A stretch of DNA of 64,000 nt from Methylovirgula sp. 4M-Z18 (GTDB lineage Bacteria > Pseudomonadota > Alphaproteobacteria > Rhizobiales > Beijerinckiaceae), in assembly GCF_037890675.1 (NCBI RefSeq), contig NZ_CP149574.1, forward strand, positions 248,001 to 312,000, written 5' to 3'. The translations under genes and the position numbers were made by a program. Positions 53,588-63,980 of the stretch are shown here, one piece after another. Within the stretch, counting starts at the first letter, position 1, and each line of letters opens with the position of its first letter. The notes under the pieces were generated by a model. That model did not search any database and was not told where the DNA came from. It saw only the letters and a list, made by a program, of their open reading frames with translations.

Positions 53588-53683
53588 TTCCGATCTTCCA
53601 GACTCGGAAAATTGCTCTAACTTTTTGTTTTGTCGCATTTTCTTAACCGAAAAGTCGAACAACTTTTCTGGAAAATGCTCTAT
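53588..53683. repeat. GAGCATTTTCC-type interspersed repeat
   Basis: Between kdsB and pheA the minus strand reads TAGAGCATTTTCC, a partly self-complementary AAAAGTTGTTCGACTTTT core, AAGAAAATGCGACAAAACAAAAA, then TTAGAGCAATTTTCCGA. This matches a repeat family found in many copies in Hyphomicrobiales genomes such as Methylobacterium relatives. It is much more AT-rich than its surroundings. Its first TAG serves as the kdsB stop codon. Confidence 0.8.
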
Positions 53684-54408
53684 CTCAGTAATTCGCGTGC
53701 GCGCTTGAGTTCGTGCGGATTGTCGACGCCGAGCGGCACGGTGTCGACCTCCATCACGTCGATGCGCATCCCGGCTTCCAACGCCCGCAATTGTTCGAGC
53801 TTCTCGCGCTTTTCGAGCGGCGAGGGGGGAAGGTGCACGAAACGCTCCAGAACCGCGCGGCGGTAGGCATAGAGCCCGATGTGATGGAACAGGGGCCCTT
53901 CGCCGGTGGGCGCGGTGGCGCGGGTGAAATAGAGCGCGCGGTAACGGCGCGCGGCGATCTCGGTGCCGATCATTTTGACGATGTTCGGATCGCCCCTTTC
54001 TTCCTCGCGCCGGATGATGGCGGTGAGGGTTGCGATGTCGACGGACGCGTCGCTCAACGGAAGCATCACGGCGCGGGTGATCTCGGGGTCGAGGGTCGGC
54101 AGATCGCCCTGGACGTTTATGATGACGTCGTGCCGAGCCTGTGGGTCGGCAATTCCGACCGCCTCCCAGATCCGGTCGGAGCCCGATTGATGGTGCACGC
54201 CGGTCATCACCGCCTGGCCGCCGGCTGCCTCGATCGCCTGCTTGATTATCATGTCGTCGGTCGCCACCACGACGGGGCCGAGCTTGGCCTCCATCGCCCG
54301 CCGCCACACGTGGACGATCATCGGCACGCCGTGGATGTCAGCGAGCGGCTTGCCCGGCAGCCGGGTCGAGGCCATGCGGGCCGGGATGAGAATGATGGGA
54401 TTTGGCAT
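53680..54408 (-). CDS. kdsB: 3-deoxy-manno-octulosonate cytidylyltransferase
   Basis: The 242-residue enzyme starts [20 protein letters not shown], the CTP-binding signature of KdsB, and has [16 protein letters not shown] and [16 protein letters not shown]. It makes CMP-Kdo for lipopolysaccharide. ATG 54408 is chosen over an upstream start at 54462. The coding sequence ends [10 protein letters not shown], and the TAG stop lies in the repeat that follows. Confidence 0.96.
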   Translation of the reverse strand: MPNPIILIPARMASTRLPGKPLADIHGVPMIVHVWRRAMEAKLGPVVVATDDMIIKQAIEAAGGQAVMTGVHHQSGSDRIWEAVGIADPQARHDVIINVQGDLPTLDPEITRAVMLPLSDASVDIATLTAIIRREEERGDPNIVKMIGTEIAARRYRALYFTRATAPTGEGPLFHHIGLYAYRRAVLERFVHLPPSPLEKREKLEQLRALEAGMRIDVMEVDTVPLGVDNPHELKRARELLR

Positions 54409-54653
54409 GAATTTGGAGCCTGATGATCCTGATTTGGTCCTTGCGGGTCGCGCTGGCGGCAAAAAGTAGCAACGAGCCGTCGCTTATACGTGTTGCCAAG
54501 CGGGGCGCAAAGCATGTAATCACTTTCCAAGTCAAACGGCTCGCCAGGGCCGCTTGGGGCGTGCCCATTTTGCGCCTGTTGGGGGGATCATGCGGTCCTG
54601 GGGCGGAAAAGGTACGAATATCAGGATGTTGCGCAGCCGGAGCCCTAGAACTC

Positions 54654-55196
54654 ATGGATTCCTTCGAGTTTAACAAGATTGCAGGAGCGGTTCTCGGAAC
54701 CCTTCTTTTCACCTTCGCACTGGGGCTGTTCTCGGAAGCCATCTTCTCGCAAGAGAAGCCGGCGAAGCCCGGCTATGACCTGCCGGCCGTTGCCGACAAT
54801 GCCGCTGGTGGCGTCGCGCCGAAGGATGCGGCGCCGGCGGTGCCGCTGCCCGAATTGCTGGCCAAGGCCGACCCGAAGAAGGGCGAGCAGTTCACCAAGG
54901 CCTGCCAGGCTTGCCACAGCTTCGACAAGGGCGGCCCGGCCAAGGTCGGCCCGCCGCTTTATGGTGTCGTTGGCCGCGCGAAGGGAAGCGTCGCGGGTTT
55001 CGCCTATTCGGACGCCATGAAGGGCAAGGGCGGCGATTGGTCGTATGACGATATCAACGCCTTCATCACCAACCCGCGCGGTTTCGTTTCCGGCACCAAG
55101 ATGGGTTTTGCCGGCGAGAAGGATGCGGGCCACCGCGCCGACATCCTCGCCTATCTGCGTACCCTCTCGGACAGCCCGGTCGATTTCCCGAAATAA
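54654..55196 (+). CDS. cycM: Membrane-anchored cytochrome c (CycM type)
   Basis: The 180-residue protein begins MDSFEFNKIAGAVLGTLLFT, an uncleaved N-terminal anchor as in Bradyrhizobium CycM, followed by an Ala/Pro-rich linker and a class I cytochrome c domain: heme site CQACH (Cys84, Cys87, His88), VGPPLYGVVGR, and the axial Met in GTKMGFAG. It passes electrons from the bc1 complex to the aa3 oxidase in the periplasm. ATG 54654 is chosen because homology starts there; the longer upstream frame overlaps kdsB. Confidence 0.95.
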   Translation: MDSFEFNKIAGAVLGTLLFTFALGLFSEAIFSQEKPAKPGYDLPAVADNAAGGVAPKDAAPAVPLPELLAKADPKKGEQFTKACQACHSFDKGGPAKVGPPLYGVVGRAKGSVAGFAYSDAMKGKGGDWSYDDINAFITNPRGFVSGTKMGFAGEKDAGHRADILAYLRTLSDSPVDFPK

Positions 55197-55225
55197 GACG
55201 GCTTGACCAGCAGAATGTTGAGAAA

Positions 55226-55249
55226 GGCTGGGGTGACCCGGCCTTTTTT
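55226..55249 (+). terminator. Rho-independent terminator after cycM
   Basis: GGCTGGG (55226-55232) and CCCGGCC (55237-55243) pair, with one G-U, around GTGA, and run into TTTTTT. AAA before the stem extends the pairing with the T run. Confidence 0.9.
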
Positions 55250-55414
55250 GTTGTTTCCGAAAGGCCACGCTCTTACCGAAAACCATTGTGCTTTCCTTAA
55301 CCAAGCTTGGCTTTGATGGCTGCTGGGGCCGGATGGCACCGATTCGAAAATCCGACATAATCCTCGGCGAATCATGCGAAAGGCGCCGCTTCGGCGCGAA
55401 AAGGGGATTGTGAC

Positions 55415-57277
55415 GTGACGTTGATCGACCGCCGCTCCGTGCTCAAATATGGCTCCGCGCTGGGGGCGAGCCTGGTGCTCAAGCCGGCCTTTGCGGCTGA
55501 TGGCGACGTTGAGAGCCACGGTCTCTCGATCTTCGGCGACTTAGCATTGCCGTCCGATTTCAAGCATTTCGCCTATGTCAATCCGGATGCGCCCAAGGGC
55601 GGTAAATTGGTGATGACGGTTTTGGGTTATAGCGGCAACGAAAGCTTCGAGACCTTCGATACGCTGAACTCATATGTGTTGAAGGGCGCCGGCGCCGCCG
55701 GCATGAGCGCCATCTACGATTCGCTCATGGCGGGGACCGCCGATGAGCCCAATGCGGCCTATGGGCTGGTCGCCCAGAAGGTTAAGGTTTCCAAGGACAA
55801 ACTGACCTATCGATTCTTTCTACGGCCCGAGGCGCGGTTCCACGACGGATCGAAGCTCACCGCGAAAGACGTCGCCTTCTCGCTGAATATTTTGAAGGAG
55901 AAAGGCCACCCCAATTATCATTTCAACCTCATCGACATGGCCGAGGCGGTGGCGGAAACCGACGATGTTGTGCGGGTTCAATTCGTGCCGAAGCGCAGCC
56001 GCGATGCGCATATGTATGTCGTCGCCATGCCGATCTTTCCAGCTGCCTATTGGGCGACGCGGGATTTCGAAGCCTCGACACTCGAGCCGCCGCTCGGGTC
56101 GGGCGCTTACAAGGTCGGCAATTTCGAACAGGGCCGCTTTATCGAGTTCGACCGCGTCGATGATTATTGGGCCAAAGACCTGCCGGTGAATGTCGGCGCC
56201 AACAATTTCAGCCATATCCGCTTTGAGTATTTCCGCGACCGGCAGATCGCCTTTGAAGGGTTCAAGGCTGGCCGCGTGACATATTGGGGTGAGTCGACAT
56301 CGAAACAATGGCACACCGGCTTCGATTTTCCGGCCTTCAACGACGGCAAGGTCAAGAAGGAAACGCTGCCGAACAACCTGCCGGCGTCATGCCAGACCTG
56401 GAATTTCAACACGAGGCGCGACAAGTTCAAGGACTCAAGAGTCCGCGAGGCGATCGGCCTGTGTTTCGACTTCGAATGGACGAACAAGAACATCATGTAC
56501 TCGTCCTTCACGCGCACGACATCGTATTTTCCGAATTCGCCGAATGCCGCGAGCGGCAAGCCGAGCCCTGCAGAATTGGCGCTGCTAGAGCCCTGGCGCG
56601 GCAAGGCGCCTGACGAAGTGTTTGGCGAGCCTTATCTGCCGCCCGTGTCCGATGGCTCAGGCAGCGATCGCGCGCTGTTGCAGAAAGCCAATCAGCTTTT
56701 GCTGCAGGCCGGCTGCAAACGCGATGGCGACATGTTGAAATTGCCGGATGGCTCGCCGTTGGAGATCGAGTTTCTCGACTCTACGTCCCTGTTCGAACCG
56801 ATCCAGGCCCCCTTCATCGCCAATTTGCGCAAACTCGGCATTCGCGCTACCTCGCGGGCGGTCGATGCGGCCCAGCACAAGCGCCGTACCGACAGTTACG
56901 ATTTCGACATCGTGGTCACCAATCTGGGCCGTGGATTCTATCCGGGCGCCGACTTGCGCAGCATCTTCACATCGCACGCTGCCGATACGCCTGGTTCCCT
57001 CAATCTTTCCGGCATCAGCGATCCGGCCATCGATGCGATCGTCGAGCGGATCGCCACGACGAATTCGAAGGACGACCTGCAAACGTCGTGTCGCGTCCTC
57101 GACCGCCTCTTGCGCGCCGGCCGTTACAGCGTCTTCTGCTGGTATCGCGCTGATGTGTGGCTCGCCTATTGGGACGCTTATGCCCGGCCGGCGACGCAGC
57201 CGAAATTCGGCACCGGCGCGCCCGATACCTGGTGGTGGGACGACGCCAAGGCCAAGCAGATCGGGATGAGCGAATGA
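55415..57277 (+). CDS. yejA: Peptide ABC transporter substrate-binding protein YejA
   Basis: The 620-residue family 5 solute-binding protein has a twin-arginine-like signal ([23 protein letters not shown]) and YejA features: [29 protein letters not shown] (split here as [12 protein letters not shown] and [12 protein letters not shown]), and [16 protein letters not shown]. It delivers oligopeptides, including microcin C-like compounds, to YejBEF. The start is GTG 55415 with AAGGGG upstream. A GC hairpin lies in the leader about 55383-55398. Confidence 0.93.
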   Translation: MTLIDRRSVLKYGSALGASLVLKPAFAADGDVESHGLSIFGDLALPSDFKHFAYVNPDAPKGGKLVMTVLGYSGNESFETFDTLNSYVLKGAGAAGMSAIYDSLMAGTADEPNAAYGLVAQKVKVSKDKLTYRFFLRPEARFHDGSKLTAKDVAFSLNILKEKGHPNYHFNLIDMAEAVAETDDVVRVQFVPKRSRDAHMYVVAMPIFPAAYWATRDFEASTLEPPLGSGAYKVGNFEQGRFIEFDRVDDYWAKDLPVNVGANNFSHIRFEYFRDRQIAFEGFKAGRVTYWGESTSKQWHTGFDFPAFNDGKVKKETLPNNLPASCQTWNFNTRRDKFKDSRVREAIGLCFDFEWTNKNIMYSSFTRTTSYFPNSPNAASGKPSPAELALLEPWRGKAPDEVFGEPYLPPVSDGSGSDRALLQKANQLLLQAGCKRDGDMLKLPDGSPLEIEFLDSTSLFEPIQAPFIANLRKLGIRATSRAVDAAQHKRRTDSYDFDIVVTNLGRGFYPGADLRSIFTSHAADTPGSLNLSGISDPAIDAIVERIATTNSKDDLQTSCRVLDRLLRAGRYSVFCWYRADVWLAYWDAYARPATQPKFGTGAPDTWWWDDAKAKQIGMSE

Positions 57278-58368
57278 TCGCCTATATCATCCGCCGCCTG
57301 TTGCTGATGATCCCGACGATTTTTGGCATCATGCTGATCTCCTTCGTCATCGTGCAATTCGCGCCGGGCGGCCCGGTCGAGCGGGTGATCGCGCAATTGC
57401 AGGGCCTCGACAATGGCTCGCGCGTCGGCGGCGGCGGGGGCGATGCGTCGTCGCAGGCGGGCATGCAGCAAGGCGGCGATACGTCGCGCTATCGCGGCGC
57501 CCAGGGGCTCGATCCGAAATTCATCGAAGAGCTGAACAAGCAATTCGGTTTCGACAAACCGGCCTATGAGCGCTTCTGGATCATGGTGAAGAATTATACC
57601 CGTTTCGATTTCGGCAAGAGCTATTTCCGCGACGCCGATGTGCTTGAGCTGATCAAGGAAAAGCTGCCGGTTTCGATTTCGCTTGGCCTCTGGATGATGA
57701 TTCTCTCCTACGCGATTTCGATTCCGCTCGGGATCCGCAAGGCGGTCGCGGACGGTTCGCGGTTCGATATCTGGACATCCGGCGTCGTCATTATCGGTTA
57801 TGCCATTCCCGGTTTCCTGTTCGCCATTCTTCTCATCGTTCTCTTCGCCGGCGGATCGTTCTGGAATATCTTTCCGTCCCGGGGCATCGTGTCCGAAGAT
57901 TGGGCGACGCTGTCCTGGCCGGATAGGATCGTCGATTATCTGTGGCATATCGTTTTGCCTGTCACCTCGATGGCGCTTGGCGCTTTCGCCACAACGACGT
58001 TCCTGACCAAGAATTCCTTCCTCGACGAGATCCGCAAGCAATACGTGCTCACCGCGCGCATGAAGGGCCTCTCCGAGCGCGGCGTTCTCTATGGCCACGT
58101 CTTCCGCAACGCGATGATGATCGTGATTGCGGGTTTTCCCGGCGCCTTCATTTCGGCCTTCTTCGCCGGTTCGCTGCTGATCGAGAATATTTTCTCGCTC
58201 GATGGCTTGGGCCTCCTCTCCTATGAATCGATCATCAACCGCGATTATCCGGTGGTTTTCGCCAATCTCTACATTTACGCCCTGCTGGCACTAGCGGTGA
58301 ATCTTCTCTCCGATCTCACCTATACGTGGGTTGATCCGCGTATCGATTTCGAAACGCGCGAGGTTTGA
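57274..58368 (+). CDS. yejB: Peptide ABC transporter permease YejB
   Basis: The 364-residue inner-membrane permease starts [20 protein letters not shown] and has the binding-protein-dependent transport loop [24 protein letters not shown] (EAA-type). A Gly-rich periplasmic insert ([20 protein letters not shown]) is typical of YejB. It overlaps yejA by 4 bp. Confidence 0.95.
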   Translation: MIAYIIRRLLLMIPTIFGIMLISFVIVQFAPGGPVERVIAQLQGLDNGSRVGGGGGDASSQAGMQQGGDTSRYRGAQGLDPKFIEELNKQFGFDKPAYERFWIMVKNYTRFDFGKSYFRDADVLELIKEKLPVSISLGLWMMILSYAISIPLGIRKAVADGSRFDIWTSGVVIIGYAIPGFLFAILLIVLFAGGSFWNIFPSRGIVSEDWATLSWPDRIVDYLWHIVLPVTSMALGAFATTTFLTKNSFLDEIRKQYVLTARMKGLSERGVLYGHVFRNAMMIVIAGFPGAFISAFFAGSLLIENIFSLDGLGLLSYESIINRDYPVVFANLYIYALLALAVNLLSDLTYTWVDPRIDFETREV

Positions 58369-58376
58369 CCGAAAGC

Positions 58377-59537
58377 ATGAGCATGACGCTCGACCGTTCT
58401 ACCGACCTCGCGCCGCCGCTGCCAAAAAAGGGCCTGCTTGGCCTCTCGCCGGTCAACGCAAGGCGACTCGCCAATTTCAGGGCGAACAAGCGCGGCTATT
58501 GGTCGTTTTTGATCTTTATGATCTTGTTCATCCTGTCGCTCTTCGCCGAATTCCTTTGCAACGACCGGCCGATCGTCGCCTCCTACAAGGGCGAGATTCT
58601 GTTTCCGGTTTTCGTCGATTATCCGGAAGAGAAATTCGGTGGCTTCCTTGCCACCACCGATTATCGCGACCCGGTCATCGCGGACGAAATCAAGGCGCAC
58701 GGCTGGATGATCTGGCCGCCGATTCATTTCTCCTACAATACGGTCAATCTCGACGCGCCGAAGGGGCCGGGCCCCGTTGCGCGCAGCGCGCCTTTCGCTC
58801 CGACCTGGACGTTGCCGAAAGACTATTGCACGACCGCGACGATCAAATCCTGCGACGAGGTCGAGTGGAACTGGCTCGGCACCGACGATCAGGGCCGCGA
58901 TGTCGTCGCGCGGCTCGTATATGGTTTCCGCATCTCCATCCTGTTCGCGCTGATTCTCTCCGGCATCTCGTCGGTCATCGGCGTCATGGCGGGGGCGGTG
59001 CAGGGCTATTTCGGCGGCAAGGTCGATTTGATTTTCCAGCGCGTCATCGAGATCTGGTCGTCGCTGCCACGCCTCTACATTCTCATCATTCTCGCCGGCA
59101 TCTTCGTGCCGGGCTTTTTCGTGCTGCTCAGCATCCTTCTGCTCTTTTCCTGGGTGTCGTTGGTGCATCTGGTGCGGGCCGAGTTCCTGCGGGCGCGCAA
59201 TTTCGAATATGTCAATGCCGCGCGGGCGCTTGGGCTCTCCGACATCAGGATCATGGCCAAGCATCTGTTGCCCAACGCCATGGTCGCGACGCTCACCTTT
59301 CTGCCCTTCATTCTGTCCGGCTCGATCGAGCAATTGACGGCGCTCGATTATCTCGGCCTGGGACTGCCACCCGGCTCCGCGTCGCTGGGCGAAATGCTGC
59401 TGCAGGGCAAGTCCAATCTGCAGGCGCCATGGCTCGGCCTCACCTCCTTCTTCGCCATCGCCATCACGCTGTCGCTGCTCGTTTTCATCGGCGAGGCCGT
59501 GCGCGACGCCTTCGATCCGCGAAAGACGTTCCAATGA
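58377..59537 (+). CDS. yejE: Peptide ABC transporter permease YejE
   Basis: The approximately 386-residue permease has an N-terminal helix (FLIFMILFILSLFAEFL), the large periplasmic segment with NWLGTDDQGRDVVARLVYGFR, and the EAA loop YVNAARALGLSDIRIMAKHLLPNA. The length fits YejE. The start is uncertain: ATG 58377 or 58383, or TTG 58365 overlapping the yejB stop. It forms the channel with YejB. Confidence 0.94.
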   Translation: MSMTLDRSTDLAPPLPKKGLLGLSPVNARRLANFRANKRGYWSFLIFMILFILSLFAEFLCNDRPIVASYKGEILFPVFVDYPEEKFGGFLATTDYRDPVIADEIKAHGWMIWPPIHFSYNTVNLDAPKGPGPVARSAPFAPTWTLPKDYCTTATIKSCDEVEWNWLGTDDQGRDVVARLVYGFRISILFALILSGISSVIGVMAGAVQGYFGGKVDLIFQRVIEIWSSLPRLYILIILAGIFVPGFFVLLSILLLFSWVSLVHLVRAEFLRARNFEYVNAARALGLSDIRIMAKHLLPNAMVATLTFLPFILSGSIEQLTALDYLGLGLPPGSASLGEMLLQGKSNLQAPWLGLTSFFAIAITLSLLVFIGEAVRDAFDPRKTFQ

Positions 59538-61162
59538 GCGACGCATCGGCGCCGCTGCTCGCGGTCGATAACTTAAGCATCGCCTTCCAGCAGGGCGCGC
59601 AGGAGCTGCGCGTCGTGAACGACGTGTCGTTCAAGCTGGAGCGCAGCCGCACACTGGCGCTGGTCGGTGAATCGGGGTCGGGCAAATCGGTTACGGCGCT
59701 CTCGATCGTCCAACTCGTCGCCGCGGCGCATTATCCGTCCGGTAGTATCCGCTTCAAGGGCGAGGAGTTGCTCAAGGCGAAGCCCGGAAGGCTGCGCGCG
59801 TTGCGCGGCAGCGACATCACGATGGTGTTTCAGGAGCCGCTGACCTCGCTCAATCCGCTGCATACGATCGAGAAGCAGATCGGCGAGATTCTCGAATTGC
59901 ACGGCACGCGCGGCGGGGCGAAGCTGCGCCAAAGGGTGGTCGAATTGCTGGGCGAGGTCGGCATTCCCGAGCCGGCGAAGCGGCTTGCGAGCTATCCGCA
60001 CCAATTGTCCGGCGGTCAGCGCCAGCGCGTGATGATCGCCATGGCGCTCGCCAACCGCCCCGATCTTCTCATCGCCGACGAACCGACGACGGCGCTCGAC
60101 GTGACGGTGCAGGCGCAGATCCTGAAATTGCTGAAGGAGCTGCAGGAAAAGCTCGGCATGGCGATGCTGTTCATCACCCACGACCTCACCATCGTGCGCC
60201 GCATCGCCGACGATGTCGCGGTGATGTGCCAAGGCGAAATCGTCGAGGCCGGCCCTGTCGCGGATGTGTTCAACAACCCGCAGCACGACTACACCCGCAA
60301 ATTGCTCGCCGCCGAGCCGAAAGGCCAACCGCCGGCGGTCGACGCAGGCGCTTCGCCCGTGGTCACCGCGGAAAATCTCAAAGTATGGTTCCCGATCAAG
60401 ACCGGCCTGTTGCGCCGTACGTCCGGCTATATCAAGGCGGTGGACGAGATCTCCATTACCGTGCGCGAGGGGCAGACGGTGGGGGTGGTCGGCGAGTCCG
60501 GCTCGGGCAAGACGACGTTGGGCCTTGCCATGCTACGCCTCATCAGGAGCGACGGGCCGATCGTCTATATGGGCCAGCGCATCGATGCGTTCGACCGCAA
60601 GTCCATGCGGCCGCTGCGGCGTCATATGCAAATCGTCTTCCAGGACCCCTTCGGTTCGCTCTCGCCGCGCCTGTCGGTTGCAGGCATCGTCGAGGAAGGG
60701 CTGATTGTCCAGAACCCGAACCTGTCCGCCCGCCAGCGCCGCGAGATCGTCGCGCGGGCGCTCGCCGAAACCGGCCTCGATCCGGCGAGCATGGACCGGT
60801 ACCCGCACGAATTTTCCGGCGGCCAGCGCCAGCGCATCGCCATTGCGCGCGCTTTGGCGGTGGGGCCGAAATTCGTGGTACTGGACGAGCCGACCTCGGC
60901 GCTTGACATGACGGTGCAGGCGCAGATTGTGGATCTGCTGCGCGATCTGCAGCAGAAGAGGGGGCTCGCCTATATGTTCATCAGCCATGATCTGAAAGTG
61001 GTCCGGGCGCTCGCGACCGATCTGATCGTGATGCGGCATGGCAAGGTGATGGAAGCGGGGCCTGCGGCACCGATCTTCGCCAATCCGCAAAGCGATTATA
61101 CGCGCGCGCTCTTCGCGGCAGCTTTCCGCATCGAGGCGCGCGAACAAGTCGTCAGCCAATAG
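59534..61162 (+). CDS. yejF: Peptide ABC transporter ATPase YejF (tandem NBD)
   Basis: The 542-residue protein contains two complete ABC ATPase domains: Walker [10 protein letters not shown] and GESGSGKTT, signatures LSGGQRQRV and FSGGQRQRI, Walker [13 protein letters not shown] and [12 protein letters not shown], and switch His residues in FITHDL and FISHDL. Both sites look competent. ATG 59534 overlaps the yejE stop by 4 bp. A long upstream open frame through yejE is not coding. Confidence 0.96.
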   Translation: MSDASAPLLAVDNLSIAFQQGAQELRVVNDVSFKLERSRTLALVGESGSGKSVTALSIVQLVAAAHYPSGSIRFKGEELLKAKPGRLRALRGSDITMVFQEPLTSLNPLHTIEKQIGEILELHGTRGGAKLRQRVVELLGEVGIPEPAKRLASYPHQLSGGQRQRVMIAMALANRPDLLIADEPTTALDVTVQAQILKLLKELQEKLGMAMLFITHDLTIVRRIADDVAVMCQGEIVEAGPVADVFNNPQHDYTRKLLAAEPKGQPPAVDAGASPVVTAENLKVWFPIKTGLLRRTSGYIKAVDEISITVREGQTVGVVGESGSGKTTLGLAMLRLIRSDGPIVYMGQRIDAFDRKSMRPLRRHMQIVFQDPFGSLSPRLSVAGIVEEGLIVQNPNLSARQRREIVARALAETGLDPASMDRYPHEFSGGQRQRIAIARALAVGPKFVVLDEPTSALDMTVQAQIVDLLRDLQQKRGLAYMFISHDLKVVRALATDLIVMRHGKVMEAGPAAPIFANPQSDYTRALFAAAFRIEAREQVVSQ

Positions 61163-61178
61163 CCGATAGGAGTGAGCA

Positions 61179-62396
61179 ATGCCCCGCGCCCTGGTTCTCG
61201 TGCTCGATTCCTTTGGTTGCGGCGCGGCCAAGGACGCCGCCGATTACGGCGATGTGGGCTCTGACACGCTCGGCCATATTGCGGAGGCTTGCGCGCTGGG
61301 GCGCGGCAACCGCGCCGGTCTGCGCCTTGGTCCACTGCATCTGCCGCATCTCGATGCGCTCGGCCTTGGCCTCGCGGCGGAAGCGTCCACAGGCCATTTC
61401 CCGCCGGGCTTCACACGCGGTGAGAAGGCGGCGTCCTGGGGCTATGGCGTCGAGGTCTCGCGCGGCAAGGACACGCCCTCCGGCCATTGGGAAATCGCCG
61501 GCACGCCGGTGCCATTCACCTGGGGCTATTTTGCGCACACCGAGCCCGCGTTTCCGGCCGATCTCACCGCGGCGATCATCCGGGAAGGCCATCTGCCGGG
61601 TATTCTTGGCGATAAGCACGCGTCCGGCACCGGCATTATCGAGGAGTTCGGCGAAGAGCATATGCGGACGGGCAAGCCGATTTGCTACACCTCGGCCGAT
61701 TCGGTCCTGCAGATCGCCGCGCACGAGGAAAGCTTCGGCCTAGAGCGGCTGTATGACCTGTGCAAGGTCGTGCGGCGACTGTGCGATCCTTTGAATATCG
61801 GCCGCGTCATCGCCAGGCCCTTCGTCGGCACCCATCGGGACGATTTCACGCGCACCGCCCACCGCAAGGATTTTGCCGTGCCGCCGCCGGCCGGCAGCAT
61901 GCTGCAGCGCGCAGTGGAAGCCGGCCGCATCGTGGTGACGATCGGCAAGATCGGCGACATTTTCGCCCACCAGTTCACCGGGCGCGAGATGAAGGGCGCC
62001 TCCAATATGGAGCATGTCGATCAGACCCTGGCCGTTCTGCAAGACCTGCCCGACGGCGGCCTGATTTTCACCAATCTCGTCGATTTCGACACCGATTACG
62101 GTCATCGCCGCGATGTGCCGGGCTATGCCGCCTGTCTGGAGCAATTCGATGCGCGCGTGCCGGAATTGCTGGCCGCGCTGAAGGCGGATGACATTTTGAT
62201 CGTCACCGCCGATCACGGCAACGATCCAACCTATCGCGGCTCCGACCACACCCGCGAGCATGTGCCGATCTTGGCTTATTGCCGCGATTTGCCGCCACGG
62301 CCGATTGGGCGCCGCGAAAGCTTTTCGGATATCGGCGCCACCGTGCTCGACTGGCTCAAGCTTCCACGCGGCGGTTCCGGCCAATCCTGGCTCTAA
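61179..62396 (+). CDS. deoB: Phosphopentomutase
   Basis: The 405-residue alkaline-phosphatase-superfamily enzyme has [21 protein letters not shown] at the start, [14 protein letters not shown] with the phosphorylated Thr region, and the metal site [20 protein letters not shown] (20 residues). It interconverts ribose/deoxyribose 1- and 5-phosphates in nucleoside salvage. It lies 16 bp after yejF with AGGAGTG upstream, so it may be read from the yej transcript. Confidence 0.96.
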   Translation: MPRALVLVLDSFGCGAAKDAADYGDVGSDTLGHIAEACALGRGNRAGLRLGPLHLPHLDALGLGLAAEASTGHFPPGFTRGEKAASWGYGVEVSRGKDTPSGHWEIAGTPVPFTWGYFAHTEPAFPADLTAAIIREGHLPGILGDKHASGTGIIEEFGEEHMRTGKPICYTSADSVLQIAAHEESFGLERLYDLCKVVRRLCDPLNIGRVIARPFVGTHRDDFTRTAHRKDFAVPPPAGSMLQRAVEAGRIVVTIGKIGDIFAHQFTGREMKGASNMEHVDQTLAVLQDLPDGGLIFTNLVDFDTDYGHRRDVPGYAACLEQFDARVPELLAALKADDILIVTADHGNDPTYRGSDHTREHVPILAYCRDLPPRPIGRRESFSDIGATVLDWLKLPRGGSGQSWL

Positions 62397-62461
62397 CGAA
62401 TACATGCCGCCCATTTTTTTGGCATCGCGGCCGCGTATGCCTAATTGATGGCCATCGTCTT

Positions 62462-62488
62462 GCGATGCCGCTGCGGCCTCGGCATCGC
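62462..62488. other. Dyad upstream of urtA promoter
   Basis: GCGATGCCG (62462-62470) and CGGCATCGC (62480-62488) are a perfect 9-bp inverted repeat, about 41-67 bp before the sigma-54 -24 element. It could be a hairpin ending the deoB message or an enhancer-protein site. It does not match the NtrC consensus well. Confidence 0.4.
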
Positions 62489-62528
62489 GCAGTCATGTTT
62501 CTCAATCATTTGTGCAGTTGCGAGCATC

Positions 62529-62544
62529 TGGCACGCACATTGCT
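62529..62544 (+). promoter_or_regulatory. Sigma-54 (RpoN) promoter of urtA
   Basis: TGGCAC-N5-TTGCT (62529-62544) matches the sigma-54 -24/-12 consensus exactly, including GG and GC at the fixed spacing. Transcription would start near 62556, giving a leader of about 80 nt before urtA. It implies nitrogen control, normally through NtrC; a clear NtrC site was not found by eye. Confidence 0.85.
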
Positions 62545-62635
62545 ATTTCTCTGACCAAGTCCGCGTGGGCGGACAAAAGCGCGCTCGATCCGCGAGACGA
62601 TGGCGGCTGCGCGCATCAATGCAGAGGGGATGCAG

Positions 62636-63922
62636 ATGACCATTTCACGGCGGAGTTTCTTGCGGACAACGGGCGCCATGGTGGGCGGCGCCGCCGCGTT
62701 TTCGAGTTTTGGCGCACAGGCGGCTGAGACGATCAAGGTCGGCATTCTGCATTCGCTCTCCGGCACGATGGCCATCAGCGAAACCACGCTCAAGGACGTC
62801 ATGCTGATGCTCATCGCCGAGCAAAACGCCAAGGGCGGCGTGCTTGGCAAGCAGCTCGAGCCCGTGGTCGTCGACCCCGCGTCCAACTGGCCGCTGTTCG
62901 CGGAAAAAGCGCGCGAATTGATTTCGAAGGATCAGGTCTCTGCCGTCTTCGGCTGCTGGACCTCGGTGTCGCGCAAGTCGGTGCTCCCGGTGTTCAAGGA
63001 GCTGAACTCCATCCTCTTCTACCCGGTGCAATACGAGGGCGAGGAATGCGAGCGCAATGTCTTCTACACCGGTGCCGCGCCAAATCAGCAGGCAATTCCG
63101 GCCGTCAATTATCTGATCAGTGAGGAGAAGGTGGAACGTTGGGTGCTGGCCGGCACGGATTACGTTTACCCACGCACCACCAACAAGATCCTGGAAGCCT
63201 ATCTCAAGAGCAAGGGCGTTTCGTCCGACGACATCATGATCAATTACACACCGTTCGGTCAGTCCGATTGGCAGACGATCGTCTCCGACATCAAGAAATT
63301 CGGCTCGGCGGGCAAGAAGACGGCCGTGGTGTCGACCATCAACGGCGACGCGAACGTACCCTTCTACAAAGAGCTCGGCAACCAGGGCATCAAAGCGACC
63401 GACATTCCGGTCGTCGCCTTCTCGGTCGGCGAAGAAGAGCTTGCGGGCATCGATACCAAGCCGCTCCTCGGCCATCTGGCGGCCTGGAACTATTTCGAAT
63501 CGATCGACACGCCGGAAAACAAGGACTTCATCGCAAAGTGGCAGGCCTTCACCAAGAATCCGAAGCGTGTCACGAACGATCCGATGGAAGCCCATTATAT
63601 CGGCTTCAACATGTGGGTGCAGGCCGTGACCAAGGCCGGCACGACCAGCACCGACGCGGTGCTCGATGCGATGATCGGCATCAAGCAACCGAATCTCACG
63701 GGCGGCGTCGCCGAAATGCTGCCGGATCATCATCTCACCAAACCGGTTTTCATCGGCGAGATCGCGGAAAGCGGCCAATTCGACGTGGTGTGGAAGACCG
63801 ACGGTCTGGTCGCCGGCGACGCGTGGTCGAAATATCTCGACGGCTCGAAGGATCTTGTCGGCGATTGGAAAGACAAGAAGTGCGGCAATTTCAACATTAA
63901 GACGAATACCTGCGGCGCGTAA
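62636..63922 (+). CDS. urtA: Urea ABC transporter substrate-binding protein
   Basis: The 428-residue protein has a Tat signal peptide (SRRSFLRTTGAMVGGAAAF) and UrtA features: VGILHSLSGTMAISETTLKD, FGCWTSVSRKSVLPVFKELN, FYPVQYEGEECERNVFYTGA and the C-terminal CGNFNIKTNTCGA. It binds urea or short amides in the periplasm. ATG 62636 has AGAGGGG 6 nt upstream and is preferred to ATG 62630. The remaining urtBCDE genes should follow beyond the window. Confidence 0.96.
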   Translation: MTISRRSFLRTTGAMVGGAAAFSSFGAQAAETIKVGILHSLSGTMAISETTLKDVMLMLIAEQNAKGGVLGKQLEPVVVDPASNWPLFAEKARELISKDQVSAVFGCWTSVSRKSVLPVFKELNSILFYPVQYEGEECERNVFYTGAAPNQQAIPAVNYLISEEKVERWVLAGTDYVYPRTTNKILEAYLKSKGVSSDDIMINYTPFGQSDWQTIVSDIKKFGSAGKKTAVVSTINGDANVPFYKELGNQGIKATDIPVVAFSVGEEELAGIDTKPLLGHLAAWNYFESIDTPENKDFIAKWQAFTKNPKRVTNDPMEAHYIGFNMWVQAVTKAGTTSTDAVLDAMIGIKQPNLTGGVAEMLPDHHLTKPVFIGEIAESGQFDVVWKTDGLVAGDAWSKYLDGSKDLVGDWKDKKCGNFNIKTNTCGA

Positions 63923-63980
63923 GGGCACTTAAGGCTCAAGGCGGACTAGGCCGAGCCGCCCTCTTGGATGGAATGCAGCG

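Noticed and set aside
52718-54307. A single long open frame spanning pheA and much of kdsB, suggesting a fusion protein
   Set aside because: The upstream half is Arg/Pro-rich out-of-frame translation of kdsB. PheA homology begins exactly at ATG 53569.
58331-59533. A long open frame in front of yejF that would double its length
   Set aside because: It is a shadow of yejE in another frame. ATG 59534 gives a normal YejF and overlaps the yejE stop.
62401-62425. A T7 run within ATGCC...GGCAT as a deoB terminator
   Set aside because: The T run lies in the loop, not after the stem, so it does not have terminator geometry.
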